The notes under the pieces were generated by a model that was not told the origin of the DNA, ran no database searches, and was given only the letters and a program-made list of their open reading frames with translations. Below, in pieces: positions 23,444-34,430 of a stretch of DNA of 64,000 nucleotides. Each line of letters starts with the position of its first letter. Position 1 is the first letter of the stretch. The position numbers and the translations under genes are program-made. The stretch covers positions 310,001 through 374,000 of the forward strand of contig QRFJ01000301.1 in NCBI GenBank assembly GCA_006176705.1, given 5' to 3'. Source of the DNA: Cocos nucifera. Its lineage: Eukaryota > Streptophyta > Magnoliopsida > Arecales > Arecaceae.

Positions 23444-24188
23444 ACCTAATTTTTTTGATATATTATATTTTTTATACTGCTTATAAAAAAATATAATTTA
23501 TATTTTTAATATAATTAATTTTTAATTTTTGATTATCATATTATTTTTGAATTTTAATTATAATAGATTTATGACTAATTAAAATAGATTTTAAAAAATA
23601 TTATTATTAATTTTTTTAAAAAAATAAAATTAACTATTAGCATCGGTAACAGCAACGATAATTACCATCACTATTAGTTATTAGCAATGGCATTAGAGAC
23701 CAAATTACTATTGCTAATATTTTCTAAAATATTTTTTTATTTTATTTAAAAATTAAAAAAATAGAGATGGCATTAGTGATGGCGCTATTGTCACTAATAA
23801 TTATTAGCGATGGCATTAGCCACTAATTATTATTGCTAATATTTTTTAAAATATTTTTTTTATTTTATTTAAAAATTAAAAAATTAGAGATGATATTAGC
23901 GATGGTAATTTTGGTAGTGATAGCATTAGCTATGAAAATATCATCGCTTATATTTTTAGATTTTTTTAAAAAATAATTTAAATATTAAAAAATAATTAGC
24001 AATGCAATTATTCCATCTCTAAAGCCATCGCTAATAACTTTATTAGCAATGGCTAGATTTTCTATCATTAATAATGATAATTAGCAATAAGAATTGTTTA
24101 GATTGATTTTTATGATAGTATTAGCGATGGCAGATGCACTATTAGTAATAGCATTTAGCCATCGCTAATAGTCTGGATTCTTGTAGTT
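23444..24188. repeat. Inner CACTA 3' flank, right subterminal repeats and terminus
   Basis: An AT-rich flank (to about 23630) is followed by dense TATTAGCGATGG / CCATCGCTAATA units. The terminus CCATCGCTAATAGTCTGGATTCTTGTAGTT mirrors the outer element's left terminus with few changes. Confidence 0.8.
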
Positions 24189-25594
24189 TGAAGATGTTGA
24201 AGAGTATCGAGCTGTTGGAGGATCGAAGTTGTAGTCAAATCCTATGACCCAGCTCCTACTCACCCCTCCGATGATCCTAAGCCATCCCTCAAGGTCAACG
24301 AGAGACTGAGTAGATGGATCATCACCGTATCGCATAATGATGTATGCCGCATAATCCATCTACACAGTTTAGAAATACATTAGTTCTAATATATATATCA
24401 GATCTTATAACAACTTAATAAATATAGTTTGAAATTCTTACCGCAATCTATCGTGACCTAGAATCTAAGTAATCACTAGTCCTCTTAGACTGCTGTGTGG
24501 CCTCCCACAACCATAGTTGGCCTGGTGGATGATCTAGCTGCCATATCTATAATAAGTAAATAATAAAATTAAATTAATTAAAGCATGCATATAAGAGTTT
24601 TCACCATTCTAATAAAGAATTTTGATATAGATTTCTTACCAGTCTGTCAGTCACAACATGTATGTTGATGAAGTTGCCTGTGTACTTGATTGGATCTTTC
24701 TGGGTGGCCCAGTTCTATCGGGCCCTTTGTCACTTATTGGAGTACTCCTTACTGCTCCATTGGTCATAGAGGGCCTTCCATACATCCGCCCGTATCTAGT
24801 GATCCCTATAGGACTTCAGTCTGATGGAGATTAGGAACTAGAATGCTCGATGGTGGACTGTCGAAGGCTGTACAAACCATCCTAGAACCTCCATATGGCC
24901 ACATCCTCGAAGGTCCAATGGCCAGCCTTCTCATCCTCAAGATTCTTGAATTGATGTACTCCTATAAGTTGAGGCAACCATGTATTAATAAATAGAATAT
25001 AAATCTATAATGAATTTAAAAATTAAATATTTCTAACTTATCCAAAATATCTCTCAGACTGCATCATAAGCTTCAAATGATCAGTTGGAGAACTTGTTCA
25101 CCGGCTCTACCACCAAGCATCGGATGATGCCAGTAACCACACGAGATACTCCAAACTGTCTAAACATGCTATAAAATTAATTTTAAAAATAAATATTAAC
25201 TTTAGAATGAATAAATTCTAAATATATTAATTAAAATTATAGTACTTATGAGCGGCTCTGAATGTAGATGAGCTCCCTATCCTCCAATCAAGTCGGAGGT
25301 GCCGCGAGCTGGGCAGGTCCTCGACCATGACTTTATGTCGATAGCCAATCACTGCTGCATATGATTGTGGGGTCACTGATGATCCCCTATCATCTAAATC
25401 TGAATGCAAAATATCTAATATAAAGAATATTATATTAGTTAGCAAAGGATAAAATAACATAAATGAGAGTATCTAAAATGTTAGAGTTTACCATCCAATG
25501 TAAGAGGTGCAAAACCATGCAAGTTGGCCGCATGATTGCTCTCTCCATGAGAGCTCTATCCATGGCTGAAATGGCTCCGACCTCTAGAAGACAT
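24189..25594 (-). pseudogene. Outer CACTA PF03004-like gene, exons 1-6
   Basis: Minus-strand exons: 1 (25493-25594, start at 25594, MSSRGRSHFSHG), 2 (about 25247-25404, SVTPQSYAAVIGYRHKVMVEDLP), 3 (about 25040-25170), 4 (about 24640-24955), 5 (about 24478-24548) and 6 (24189-24360, MDYAAYIIMRYGDDPSTQ...DLEGWLRIIGG). They match the inner copy's exons one for one and carry similar TNP1/PF03004-like character. Exon 6 is cut by the inner CACTA and continues at 12457. There are stops in exons 3 and 4. Confidence 0.65.
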
Positions 25595-26269
25595 GATGTA
25601 TAATCTCTAAAAATAAAAATAAATAGATTTATAAAATTAATTATATAATTATGAAATGCAATGCAAGATTTAAAATGACATATTTTGTTGGCTAATAAAG
25701 CTTATGTGAAATAAGTTATTGATAAAAAAAGCAAATCAAAGCAAGTAGATAACCTAAAAATTGGTTCAAATAAAATATCTATCAAAATATAATAAGACGA
25801 TCAAAATTTAACTCATGTATAATAATGATTGTTAGTTAGCATTTGCAATATATCAATAAAAAAATTATTCTCATCTAGCAGTACATGATAATTTGTTAGC
25901 CTGCTAGTCTTCTGATTTAGATATTGTCTGATTCTCATCTAGCAATACATGATAATTTCAGTACATAAAAATATGAAGAAGGCTTAGATCTACCATTGAA
26001 AACTAAGGCATTGCAAGTTCATCTTCACCTTTAACCATGAGGTGGCTGCAAGCAGTTGTCTATGATGTAACAGACTATCCAAGCTTGCCCTACAACTACA
26101 ACTACAACAACAAGAATAGAAATGCATCACCTCCATTTAGGCGCATCTTACACAGGCGGTCATCACAGCCTCTCCAAGCCCTCGGTTGCCTCCTCAAGCT
26201 ACAAACTAGAAGTAAATTTTTTTTTAAAAAAAGAAAATAACAACTTAAAAATAGTACTTAATTTATGTG
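25595..26269 (-). other. 5' region of the outer CACTA gene
   Basis: AT-rich non-coding sequence upstream of exon 1, reverse-complementary to about 17330-17950. No separate gene is seen. The small plus-strand open frame near 26037-26240 lies in this conserved non-coding block and has no recognisable features. Confidence 0.5.
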
Positions 26270-27207
26270 CTTATGCAGACTAGTCATCTGGCATGCTCCA
26301 AGTCTGCATGCACGGGATGCGCATCCTGACCGTCCTCATTTGCAATGATATCTTTTACTTCTATGATTATACTTTTAGAAATGTTGTAGTTTTAGTTCAA
26401 GGATGGGCTCATTATCCTTGTAAGAGATGTGTCAATACAGAAATAGTTTATAAGAATACAATAATTGTCCATTTATATAGGAGTAGATTTATGCCAAACT
26501 ACAAGCCTCGTTACCTGCATGGGGAGACGTGAGAGATAATTAAACTATGGGCTTTGGTGGCTCTGCTTGTCCAACATATTTGCCGATATGCAAGAGCTTA
26601 AAAGTGATAGATTTGAGTAGATGATTAACATGTTTAGTGGATTTGATTTGATTGTTGGTGGAAGTCCATGTAATAATCTTTCAGATAGCAACTACTATAG
26701 CCATGATGAACTATAAAGGTTGTTATAGTTATAGCTTTACTTATCCTCTAGAGGGTAGCAACCCTATAGAGGATAAGCATGGCTATAACCATACCAACCC
26801 TATATTACATGAACTTTCACCAATAATCAAATCAAACACACCAAATGTGTTAATCATCTACTCAGTCCTATCATCATTAAGCTCTTGCATATTAACAAGG
26901 TCTTGAACAAGTGAGGCTCTAAAGCCCTTGCATTTGTCTCCCACGTCTCTCCATGCAGGTACCAATGCTTATAGTTTGACATAAATCCACTCCTATATAA
27001 ATGGGCAACTATTGTATCCCTATCAAGTATTTTTCTATTGACACATCTCTTATAAAAACAATAAGCCCACCCTTAAACTAAGAGTGTAGGATTTTTAAAA
27101 GCATAAACATAGAAGTAAGGGACATCATTGCAAACATGGATGGTCAAGATGTGCATCCCGTGCATGCAGACTTGGAGCATACCAGATGACTAGGCCATGC
27201 GAGCACA
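26270..27207. repeat. Palindrome 2 made of TNP2 transposase 5' sequence (outer CACTA)
   Basis: The arms (about 26270-26756 and 26761-27207) are inverted copies joined by a 4-nt loop (agca, 26757-26760). The innermost bases pair as cttatcctctagagggt with accctatagaggataag. The plus arm encodes a CACTA TNP2 N-terminal region: WAHYPCKRCVNTEIV (zinc-finger-like), HLYRSRFMPNYKPRYLHGE, then degraded sequence matching 'DRLE...MI...GFDLIVGGSPCNN'. The minus arm encodes the same piece. It is the more complete of the two palindromes in the window. Confidence 0.85.
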
Positions 27208-27479
27208 CCAGAATGACATTCAAGCAAATCCCATCCTGGAGGTTCCAAATAAGTACCAAGTGGGATTGCAAATAGAACTAGAAAAAGGCTGGACTAGGCC
27301 AAGCCGCACCCCTCCTTGAGTCCGATCTAAAAATTTAAAACTAATTATATTAAATACTATTAATTTAAAATAATTAAATATTATTAATTTAAAATTAATT
27401 TAACTAAATTAGAATATGTACATCAATCACAAGATGAATTTATGGTTCCATGCAATATAAATTTTTTTTTAAATTAGTA
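27208..27479. other. Spacer between palindrome 2 and the tandem arrays
   Basis: Contains a mixed-composition part (27208-27330, with 'aggccaagccgcacccctcc') and an AT-rich part with attaaattaat-type repeats. No gene is seen. Confidence 0.4.
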
Positions 27480-27720
27480 CCATCAATCTGAGCACACAGG
27501 GCATGCGAGGGTTAGATGCATTAGATGCCAGCTCAAATTTGAGGTCCAAGTGCGTAGGGCATGCCCCAGCTCCATGTTCGCAATGCTGACTGACACCTTC
27601 CCTCGGCCTAAGCATGCAGGGTGCGCGGGGGCTGGATGTCTTGGATGCCAGCTGGCTATACAAACCTTTCCTTGATCTAAGCGCTCTACATGTCGAGATT
27701 CAAATCATGTACTTCTAATT
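27480..27720. repeat. Short tandem array, reverse complement of 15840-16470
   Basis: Two to three units containing 'gcatgcagggtgcgcgggg' and 'gctggatg(t/c)cttggatgccagct'. They correspond to the inner copy's tandem array on the opposite strand. It has fewer units than the inner copy. Confidence 0.55.
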
Positions 27721-27829
27721 AATTAATTAATTAAATATCTAACTAATTAATTAAATTAATATTTATTTAATTAATTTTTAAATTTAATTATATTTAATTA
27801 ATAAAATTTAAATTAAAAAATTTTTAGTA

Positions 27830-28645
27830 TTAGTCGTCACTAATACTCACAATAGAAGGTAAGCTTACGTGCAGGACTGAGGTGCAGGCTGGCATGCATG
27901 GACTGAGGCATGAGGAAGCACAAGCTAGCAAGCAGGGACTAAGGCTTGGGGACGTGGCCGTGGAGATGAAGGCATGTGGACAAGGCTGTAGGGTCAGGCC
28001 AATGGGGCAAAGGCCGCGGCTCGGGGATGCGGTCATGAAAATGAAGGCATGGGGATAGGGCCGTGGAAAGGTAGCATAGGTCGAGGTCGTGGGTTGGGCT
28101 GGGCGGAGGTGGGAGGTGACTAGGGGCTCGAAAAGATGGGAGACGATCGAGGGGAAGCAGGACGGTGGGCGGTAGATCGGAGGCAGTCGAGGGGAGGTGG
28201 CTGAAGGCTCTGGGAGGCGGCCAAGGGGAGATAGCCAGAGCTCGGGGAGGTGGCCGAGGGCTCGAGGAGGCAGCTTGGGGAGGTGATTTGGGGAGAACTA
28301 AAGGAAGGCTGCTGAGGGCTCGAGAGGCGACTGGGGGGAGGCGAGCTAGGAAGAGCTGGGGGAGGCCATCGAGGGCTCGAGGAGGTAGCCAGGGGGAGCT
28401 TGGGGGAGGCCATCGGAGGCTCGACGAGGTGGCCAAGGGCTCAAGAAGGTGGGAGGCGGGGGAGAGAGGGGGGTAGTAGGGGGGACCAAAGGGTAGGGGA
28501 GAGAAGGGGATGGTAGGGGGACCGTAGGGCGCATGGTAGGGGATAAAAATGCTTGGGGCAAGGAGGGTGGAAAAACAAGGATGTGGTGGGTTAAGAAAAA
28601 ATGAGGAAACATAGTGAAAAAAAATGAGGATGAGAAGGTTATTAG
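27830..28645. repeat. Purine-rich tandem array, reverse complement of 14480-15725
   Basis: A G/A-rich plus strand with recurring 'gaggtggcc(g/a)agggctcgag' and 'gggggaccaaagggt' units, flanked outside by subterminal repeats as in the inner copy. Long open frames on both strands are composition artefacts. Confidence 0.7.
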
Positions 28646-29396
28646 CGACAGCAAACTATCATTGCTAATAATTTTCTTCTATTGCTAATAATTATAATTT
28701 AAAAAAAATTTATCAAAGATGGCAAATTACTATTGCTAATAATTTTTTTTTCATTACTAATAATTATATTTAAAATAAATTTATTAGCAGTGATAAATTA
28801 CCATCACTAATAATTATTCTCCATCACTAATAATTATATTTTAATATAAAGTTATTAACAATGATAAGAAGCCATCACTAATAATTTTTTCATCGCTAAT
28901 AATTATAAAAATATATTTTTAAAAATTTACTTATTAGCAATGAAAAAATACTATCATTAATAATCTTCTTCCATCGCTAATAATTATATTTTAAAATAAA
29001 TTCATTAGCAAGGACAAGATACCATTGCTATTTTTTTTTTTTTCATTGCTAATAATTATAAAAATATACTAAAAAATTAAATTATTTATTAGTGATAGAA
29101 AAATACCATTGCTAATAATTATAAAAATATATCAAAAAAATAAAATTACTTTTTATTATAGATGATAATTTGCCATCCCTAATAAATTTTTCTATCACTA
29201 ATAATCATAAAATATATTTAAAAGTAAAATTATTTTTAATTTATTAGAGATGGTGTTTTGCTATCTCTAATAAGTTTCCTAATGTCGCTAATAATAATAA
29301 TAAAATTAAATTTAAAAAATAAAATTATTTTTTATTAACAATGCAATTATTGTCGCTAAAATTTCAAAATTTTTTCACTAATATTCTTTTATGATG
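28646..29396. repeat. Outer CACTA right subterminal repeats, inner block
   Basis: Dense attattagc(g/a)atgg / ccatcgctaataatt units in both orientations, spaced about 30-60 bp. The block closes at 'attcttttatgatgg' (about 29382-29396), which loosely resembles a decayed CACTA terminus. Confidence 0.75.
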
Positions 29397-30040
29397 GAAT
29401 AATTATTGGCCAATAAAAAAAGACTCACAAAATATAATATCTATTCTTATAATTATTATTAATTAAAAATTAGCAATTTAAAATCTTCATCATAGTTAGG
29501 GCTAGAATTGGGCCAGGCTGGGTTGGGCCCTACCCATACCCATGCCCTTTTTGAAAATATTACCATTGGTTAAAAATAGTACTTAAATCAAAGACCAACA
29601 AAGAAAACAAGGGAAAAAGGAAAAGAAGAAGGCTCAAATCTACCCTTGGAAAATAAGGCATTGCAAGTTTATTTGCACCTTTAACCATTAGGTGCTGCAA
29701 GCAATTGCCTGTGATGTAACAAACCATCCAAGCTTATCCTACAACTATGAGAATACAAATGCATCACCTCCATCTCTCTCTAGACCCTTTAAGTGCATCA
29801 GACAGTCATCATAGCCTCTTTATGAATAGAATACTGCTGGTTTTGGATTAGATGCGGGCCAGCAGTATTGGGCCCACTCTCAGGCCGGGCTTGGGTCGGG
29901 CCAAAGATATTTGGATAAGAGGTAGCTGGGGGCTTGGGGAGGCAGGAGGTGACTGGGGCCTCACACGGAGGTAGCCCAAGGCTTGAGAAAGTGGGATCCG
30001 ATGGTCGGGGGCTCGAGAAAGAAATAGGAATAAGTATTAA
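29397..30040. other. Rearranged segment within the outer CACTA right arm
   Basis: A mosaic. The part at 29500-29570 has 'gggccaggctgggttgggccc', and 29870-29900 has a similar 'ggccgggcttgggtcgggcc', loosely like non-autonomous hAT ends. The part at 29640-29820 is a second copy of the CACTA 5' non-coding block (compare 25985-26180). The part at 29930-30020 is a scrap of the purine-rich array. No gene is recognised. Confidence 0.5.
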
Positions 30041-30501
30041 CAAAGGCACAATCATGATCACTATAGCCATTGCTAATGCTATTAGCAACAACACCAATAA
30101 ATTATTCGATCGCTAATAAATTACCATCAAATTTTAAAAAAAATTACTAGTTATTAGTGATGGCTAAAAATCCATCACTAAAGCCATCGCTAATAATTAA
30201 TGACTTTTAGCGATGAGATAAATTTTGGTCATAATTAGCTATCAGTAAATATAGATATTAACGATAGTTTATGTGTTGTCATTAATAGTCATCGCTAATA
30301 CTTGATGTATTAGTGATGGTAATTTTGCTATCTCTAATACCTCTCTAGTAGTGCTATTAGCAATGGCTAATCTTTCATCGATAAAGCTATCAATAAAAAC
30401 TATTATTATAGATGGCTATTTTATCATCTCTAATTCCATCGCTAATACTCATTATTAGCGATGGTGAAAAGTCATCGCTAATACTCTATTTTCTTATAGT
30501 G
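30041..30501. repeat. Outer CACTA right terminus and subterminal repeats
   Basis: Units of the attagcgatgg type in both orientations lead to the terminus ...TTTCTTATAGTG at 30501. The inverted partner is CACTACAAGAAA at 11386. Confidence 0.85.
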
Positions 30502-30504
30502 AAG

Positions 30505-30791
30505 ATGGTTTATGCATTAATCATCACTACACGACGACTCCACCCATATTTTCAAGCTCATTCTATGAAACTCATAAATGATCAACAATTAAAAACTATA
30601 CTACAATGGTTAGATACTTCAGAGAGATTGGCTAAGTGGGCCATCACACTCAACGAATTCGATATTTTCTATCATCATTGAACTACTATAAAATCTCAAG
30701 TTTGGGCCTACTTTATTGTCAAATGCACAATTCCAAAAGATTAATCATTGCCACAAAAATCCAAAGAACCAATCACTAAGCCTGAATGGAT
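30505..30791 (+). pseudogene. Tat-type gypsy RT/RNase H connection, second part
   Basis: Continues the RT frame cut at 11385: MVYALIITTRRLHPYF, then INDQQLKTILQWLDTSERLAKWAITLNEFDI, a stop, then IKSQVWAYFIVKCTIP. These match the gypsy RT-connection pattern (KWA...L.EFDI.Y...IK.Q.LADFI.E) with substitutions. It ends at ...EWIL, where the Athila-like element is inserted. The frame resumes as HVDGALNAQG at 48178. Confidence 0.85.
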
Positions 30792-30796
30792 CTTAT

Positions 30797-32732
30797 TGAT
30801 GCATGCTAATCTATCGCTATGGCAAGTACACTAGTCGATCAAGTAATAAAGTATGTGAGTAGAGTATCATCCCTAGAGGATTGAAAAATAAGTACTGAAA
30901 ATATTCTTTCCTAAGCTTTATTTAGATAATCGATTTATGAGAATTAAGAAAAATAAGAAGAAATAAAGAAGTAAATGAATAAATTGCAAGGAGATAGAGG
31001 ATATAATTATTAGGGTTTAAATTCAAGAGCAAAGGTTACTAAGACAATTGGTTCACCAACTCAATCAATACAATATTCAAGTATTTATATAAATTAGGTT
31101 AATTTTATTTCATGTGATGGTGGAGTTTCCTAGATTATTCACTATCCTTTGGTCCAAGCATAGCAAAACTATCAATATTTATTAACTATCCTTTGGTTCA
31201 GGCATAATTTAAATAAATATCGATGCATTAAGTTTTGTGAAATCCTCCAATTAAAATGCACTGCATTCAAAGCATTCTAAAATTTCTGCATGCATATGAA
31301 TCTTTAAATTGATTCAAGATACAAGGTATATAACTCAAGAAGCATCGACATAGACGTACTTAATCCGTATCATCTATGTCCATCAGATCAATTAGAAGAT
31401 GGCCAGTAATTTAAAAGCATTAAGAGCATATTTATATACTCTTCATGAATAAAATATAAAATTAAAAGTAAATCATACTGAATATTGCATCAAAAAAGTG
31501 GCTATACCTTAGCCTTGGAAAAAAGTTTTAGTTCATGGCAAAAGGATCAAAAACAACAAATAAAATAAAAAGTATGAAAAAAATTCAAACAAAAATATGT
31601 TTGTTGCTCAAATTGATCATCCGTTGCTCTTGTCGTGGAGAACTTGATGAAGAAGAGTCGCTGGCAGATATACTGGTCTTTGGAAGATAACCGTGAAGGA
31701 AGAAAAAGAAATCAAATAAAAAGAACTCTTCCTCTCTCTTTCTCTCTATTTCTCTCCCTAAAACTTTCTAGCTCTCTCTTTGTTTTATTGTTCCCAGACT
31801 CTCCCTTAGGTTCTCTCTAAAATCTCTATGTGTTTTCCCTCAAACCTCTCTATGTTTTCCCTCAAACCTCTCTAACTCTTGGCATTAGGCCTTTAAATAG
31901 ACCAGGAAGTGAATTCTGGGTAGAGGTCCTGAAGAAACTAGGTTTAAAACTCCCTGGATAACTCAAATTGAAGCCTAAAAAATGTAGCCATTGGATGGCG
32001 ATCAAAAGGCTCAAACACCACTCTAAAAATCCTATGAATCTCCTAGAACTGATCGAAATAAACCTTAGCCATCGGATCAACCTTGATCAACAAATCTAGG
32101 CCATTGGATCATGCTGATGGAGCTTCAGGTGCTTAGTTAAAAATTAGGATGAATCTCACCTATTGTATCCCGACCAGCTGCCATGGATGCCGTCCATCAG
32201 TGCTTCAATCAAAGCCATTGGATGAAATCCCAATGCCAGTAATCGTCGGATCATGAACTAGGCCTGGGTAGACTGGTCACAAGCTAGGTTCACCATGGAT
32301 CTCCGCATTTGCTAGCGAATCTGCATGCACGCTGTCATGTGAAATTCCCATCGTGCCCGTGGCCAGGTTACTATAGTAGTCCACCATACGCCACGATGAT
32401 TCTGACGTCATGCTGACGTCAGGCGGGCTAGGTGGTTTAGCGGGCAGTCGAGCTAGGCCAGCTGAGCCAGTTTTTTGAATCAGTTTAGTCTGAACTGGCC
32501 AGCTTTAAATATATATTATTATTTTAATTATTTTTTTCTTTTGAAAATTGATTTTATGACCAATTGAACTCCGTTTTGCTTGAAATTTATTTCATTTGAA
32601 TTAGAAAATTAAGCTCTTCACATTGTTGGCCTTCTTTCCTACATAAGATCAATAAAAATATTAAATTCTCAAAAATAATATAAATTATTTTATAATTTAA
32701 TATTTTTATTATTATATTAATAGCACTTATCA
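30797..32732 (-). repeat. 3' LTR of the Athila-like element
   Basis: About 1.94 kb, TG...CA, closely similar to 36341-36924 plus 46631-48173. It includes several AT-rich stretches and a ct-rich block (31700-31860). Small open frames inside are not genes. Confidence 0.85.
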
Positions 32733-33995
32733 CACCTTTCAACTTAGTCATTGCTAGTCCTTTAGCAATGCTTTATTTATTACCATGTTTCAATAAGATC
32801 CTCCTTCACAAAAATAAATCTAGGATTAAAGATCAAAAAGTTTAAAAAATATCACTAAGTATTGAGCTTTAGAAGTAAATTTTGTAGTCAGTACAATCAG
32901 AAACTTTCTTAGAGTACATCTAAAGATCTATAGCACTTGTATTTGTGAAGACTAACTTAGCATTTGGGTATTAATTTAAAGGACTAAAAATATCTTATCT
33001 CATTATTTATTTTGGTTAATTTTCTATACACTCTCAAGTTAAGCTCATGAATTAAGGTAGCTTTCACACTGCCTCATTTTTTTTTTTTTTATGCTGAGCA
33101 TCCTGACCTTTCCTCTACCATTTGACATGAACCTCCACACTTGACCTAGGTGCAGAAATCCAATTACTAAGCTTCAGGCAATCCACATATACTCTATCTT
33201 TTGCACTTTTATTTTAGGTAGGTAGCTCTTTCCTTAAATTTAAGTTTTTTTGATTGGAATATATATTAACCATCAATTTTTAGTGATAATTAAATTCTCA
33301 GTTGGCCTTATAATCAATACCTATTTTGCGTTGTTAGTGTGCATGTGCAATTAGAAGTGCTAATAGTCTTTAAGTGACCTAAGTAGGCCTCTAAAAGTCA
33401 AACCAACTAATCTACTTCTTTAGGTCACTACATTCATTATCAAATACTTCTAACTTTTATTACTTTTCCTAATCTATCTTGCTCAAGATTTTCTTTTTTG
33501 ACCCATGATTTTTTTCAATATATTTCTTTTAATAAATTTTTTTTCTACCCCCCAACTTATTCTACATTATCTTAATGGAGAAAGAAAAAATAAAGATGCA
33601 ATAAGAGACAAGAAAGAATACACCTATACTATTTGTTTAGACTACTTCTTTGAAGCTTTGCGAACTAGCTTGAGCTCTCTTTTTCTTTCTCTATAAAATT
33701 AAAAATACACACCAAAGCAATAAAAGAGCAACAAAAATATACTAAAAAAAAAATAAAACTAAAAAGAAAAGAAATAACTTATCTAGTAGTTCTGATTTAT
33801 AGTCTTTAGCTTGACTTTCTTAAAGCTCTAAACTGGATCAATCTGGTGCCACTTCAATAGGTATACTATCATATTTGGCCGAACCCTCTTTCAATTGGAT
33901 ATTGATAGCTTTGCTAGTCTCAAACCTATTTTCTACAGAATTCTCATATACTGATTTGTCAATAACATCAATTCAAAAATAAGTTTGATTATCAT
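32733..33995 (-). other. Athila-like internal 3' region without pol
   Basis: Non-coding, AT-rich sequence between the protease relic and the 3' LTR, where RT, RNase H and integrase would be expected. On the minus strand the last bases before the LTR (agttgaaaggtg) serve as a polypurine tract. No domain motif is seen. Confidence 0.6.
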
Positions 33996-34430
33996 CAGGA
34001 TGTTTAGTATCATTAAAAATATTAAAAGTCACTTGTTCATCACTCTAAGAATTAATTTTTTTTATTGAACATATATTAAAGCTCCTCCAATAGCTAAAAA
34101 GGATCTCCTTAAGATAAGGGGTACATTAATATCTTCTTACATATCAAGAACAATAAAATCAACAGAAAAAATAAACTTGTTTACCTTTACCAAGATATCA
34201 TCCACTATACCTCTTGGATATTTAATGGGTCTATTAGCTAGTTGAAGGATGATAGTGGTAGGCTTCGATCCTCTTAGATCTAGCTTTCTGAAAATAGAAA
34301 AAGGCATGAGATTAATACTTGCTCTTAAATCACATAAGATTTTATCAAAACTACAATCACCAATAATGCAAGGGATAGTAAAACTCTCTGGATCCTTTAG
34401 CTTTTATGGTAATTTGTTTTGAAGTATTGC
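33996..34430 (-). pseudogene. Athila-like aspartic protease relic
   Basis: The minus strand reads SFTIPCIIGDC, then CDLRASINLMPFSIFRKL (34303-34332; Athila proteases have DLGAS, here glycine is replaced by arginine), LANRPIKYPRGIVDDILVKV, and VDFIVLDM followed by a stop. The fold motif is clear. The catalytic context is altered and there are stops, so it is inactive. Confidence 0.75.

Larger units (their letters stand above)
12458..24188 (+). mobile_element. Inner CACTA transposon, same family, inserted in the outer one's gene
   Basis: The left end CATTATAACAAAAT (12458) and right end ATTCTTGTAGTT (24177-24188) are decayed CACTA termini. Both abut TATTAGC-type subterminal repeats. The ends fall inside one exon of the outer element's gene, which continues on both sides. 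The gene of this inner copy is on the plus strand, opposite to the outer. A clean 3-bp target duplication is not visible (cct versus tga). The order of its parts mirrors the outer copy. Confidence 0.75.
11386..30501 (-). mobile_element. Outer En/Spm CACTA transposon (about 19.1 kb including insertions)
   Basis: The left terminus is CACTACAAGAAA (11386) and the right terminus is TTTCTTATAGTG (ending at 30501). Both are CACTA-type and inverted to each other. A 3-bp target duplication aag lies at 11383-11385 and 30502-30504. The interrupted Tat RT reading frame rejoins exactly across it. The gene of this element runs on the minus strand. A second CACTA occupies 12458-24188 inside it. No full transposase is present, so it is non-autonomous in its present form. 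Confidence 0.9.

Noticed and set aside
27939..28654. Proline-rich minus-strand open frames
   Set aside because: Same composition artefact in the reverse-complement copy of the array; not conserved in frame.
31635..32080. Short open frames within the Athila-like LTR
   Set aside because: LTR sequence; not kept open in the partner LTR.
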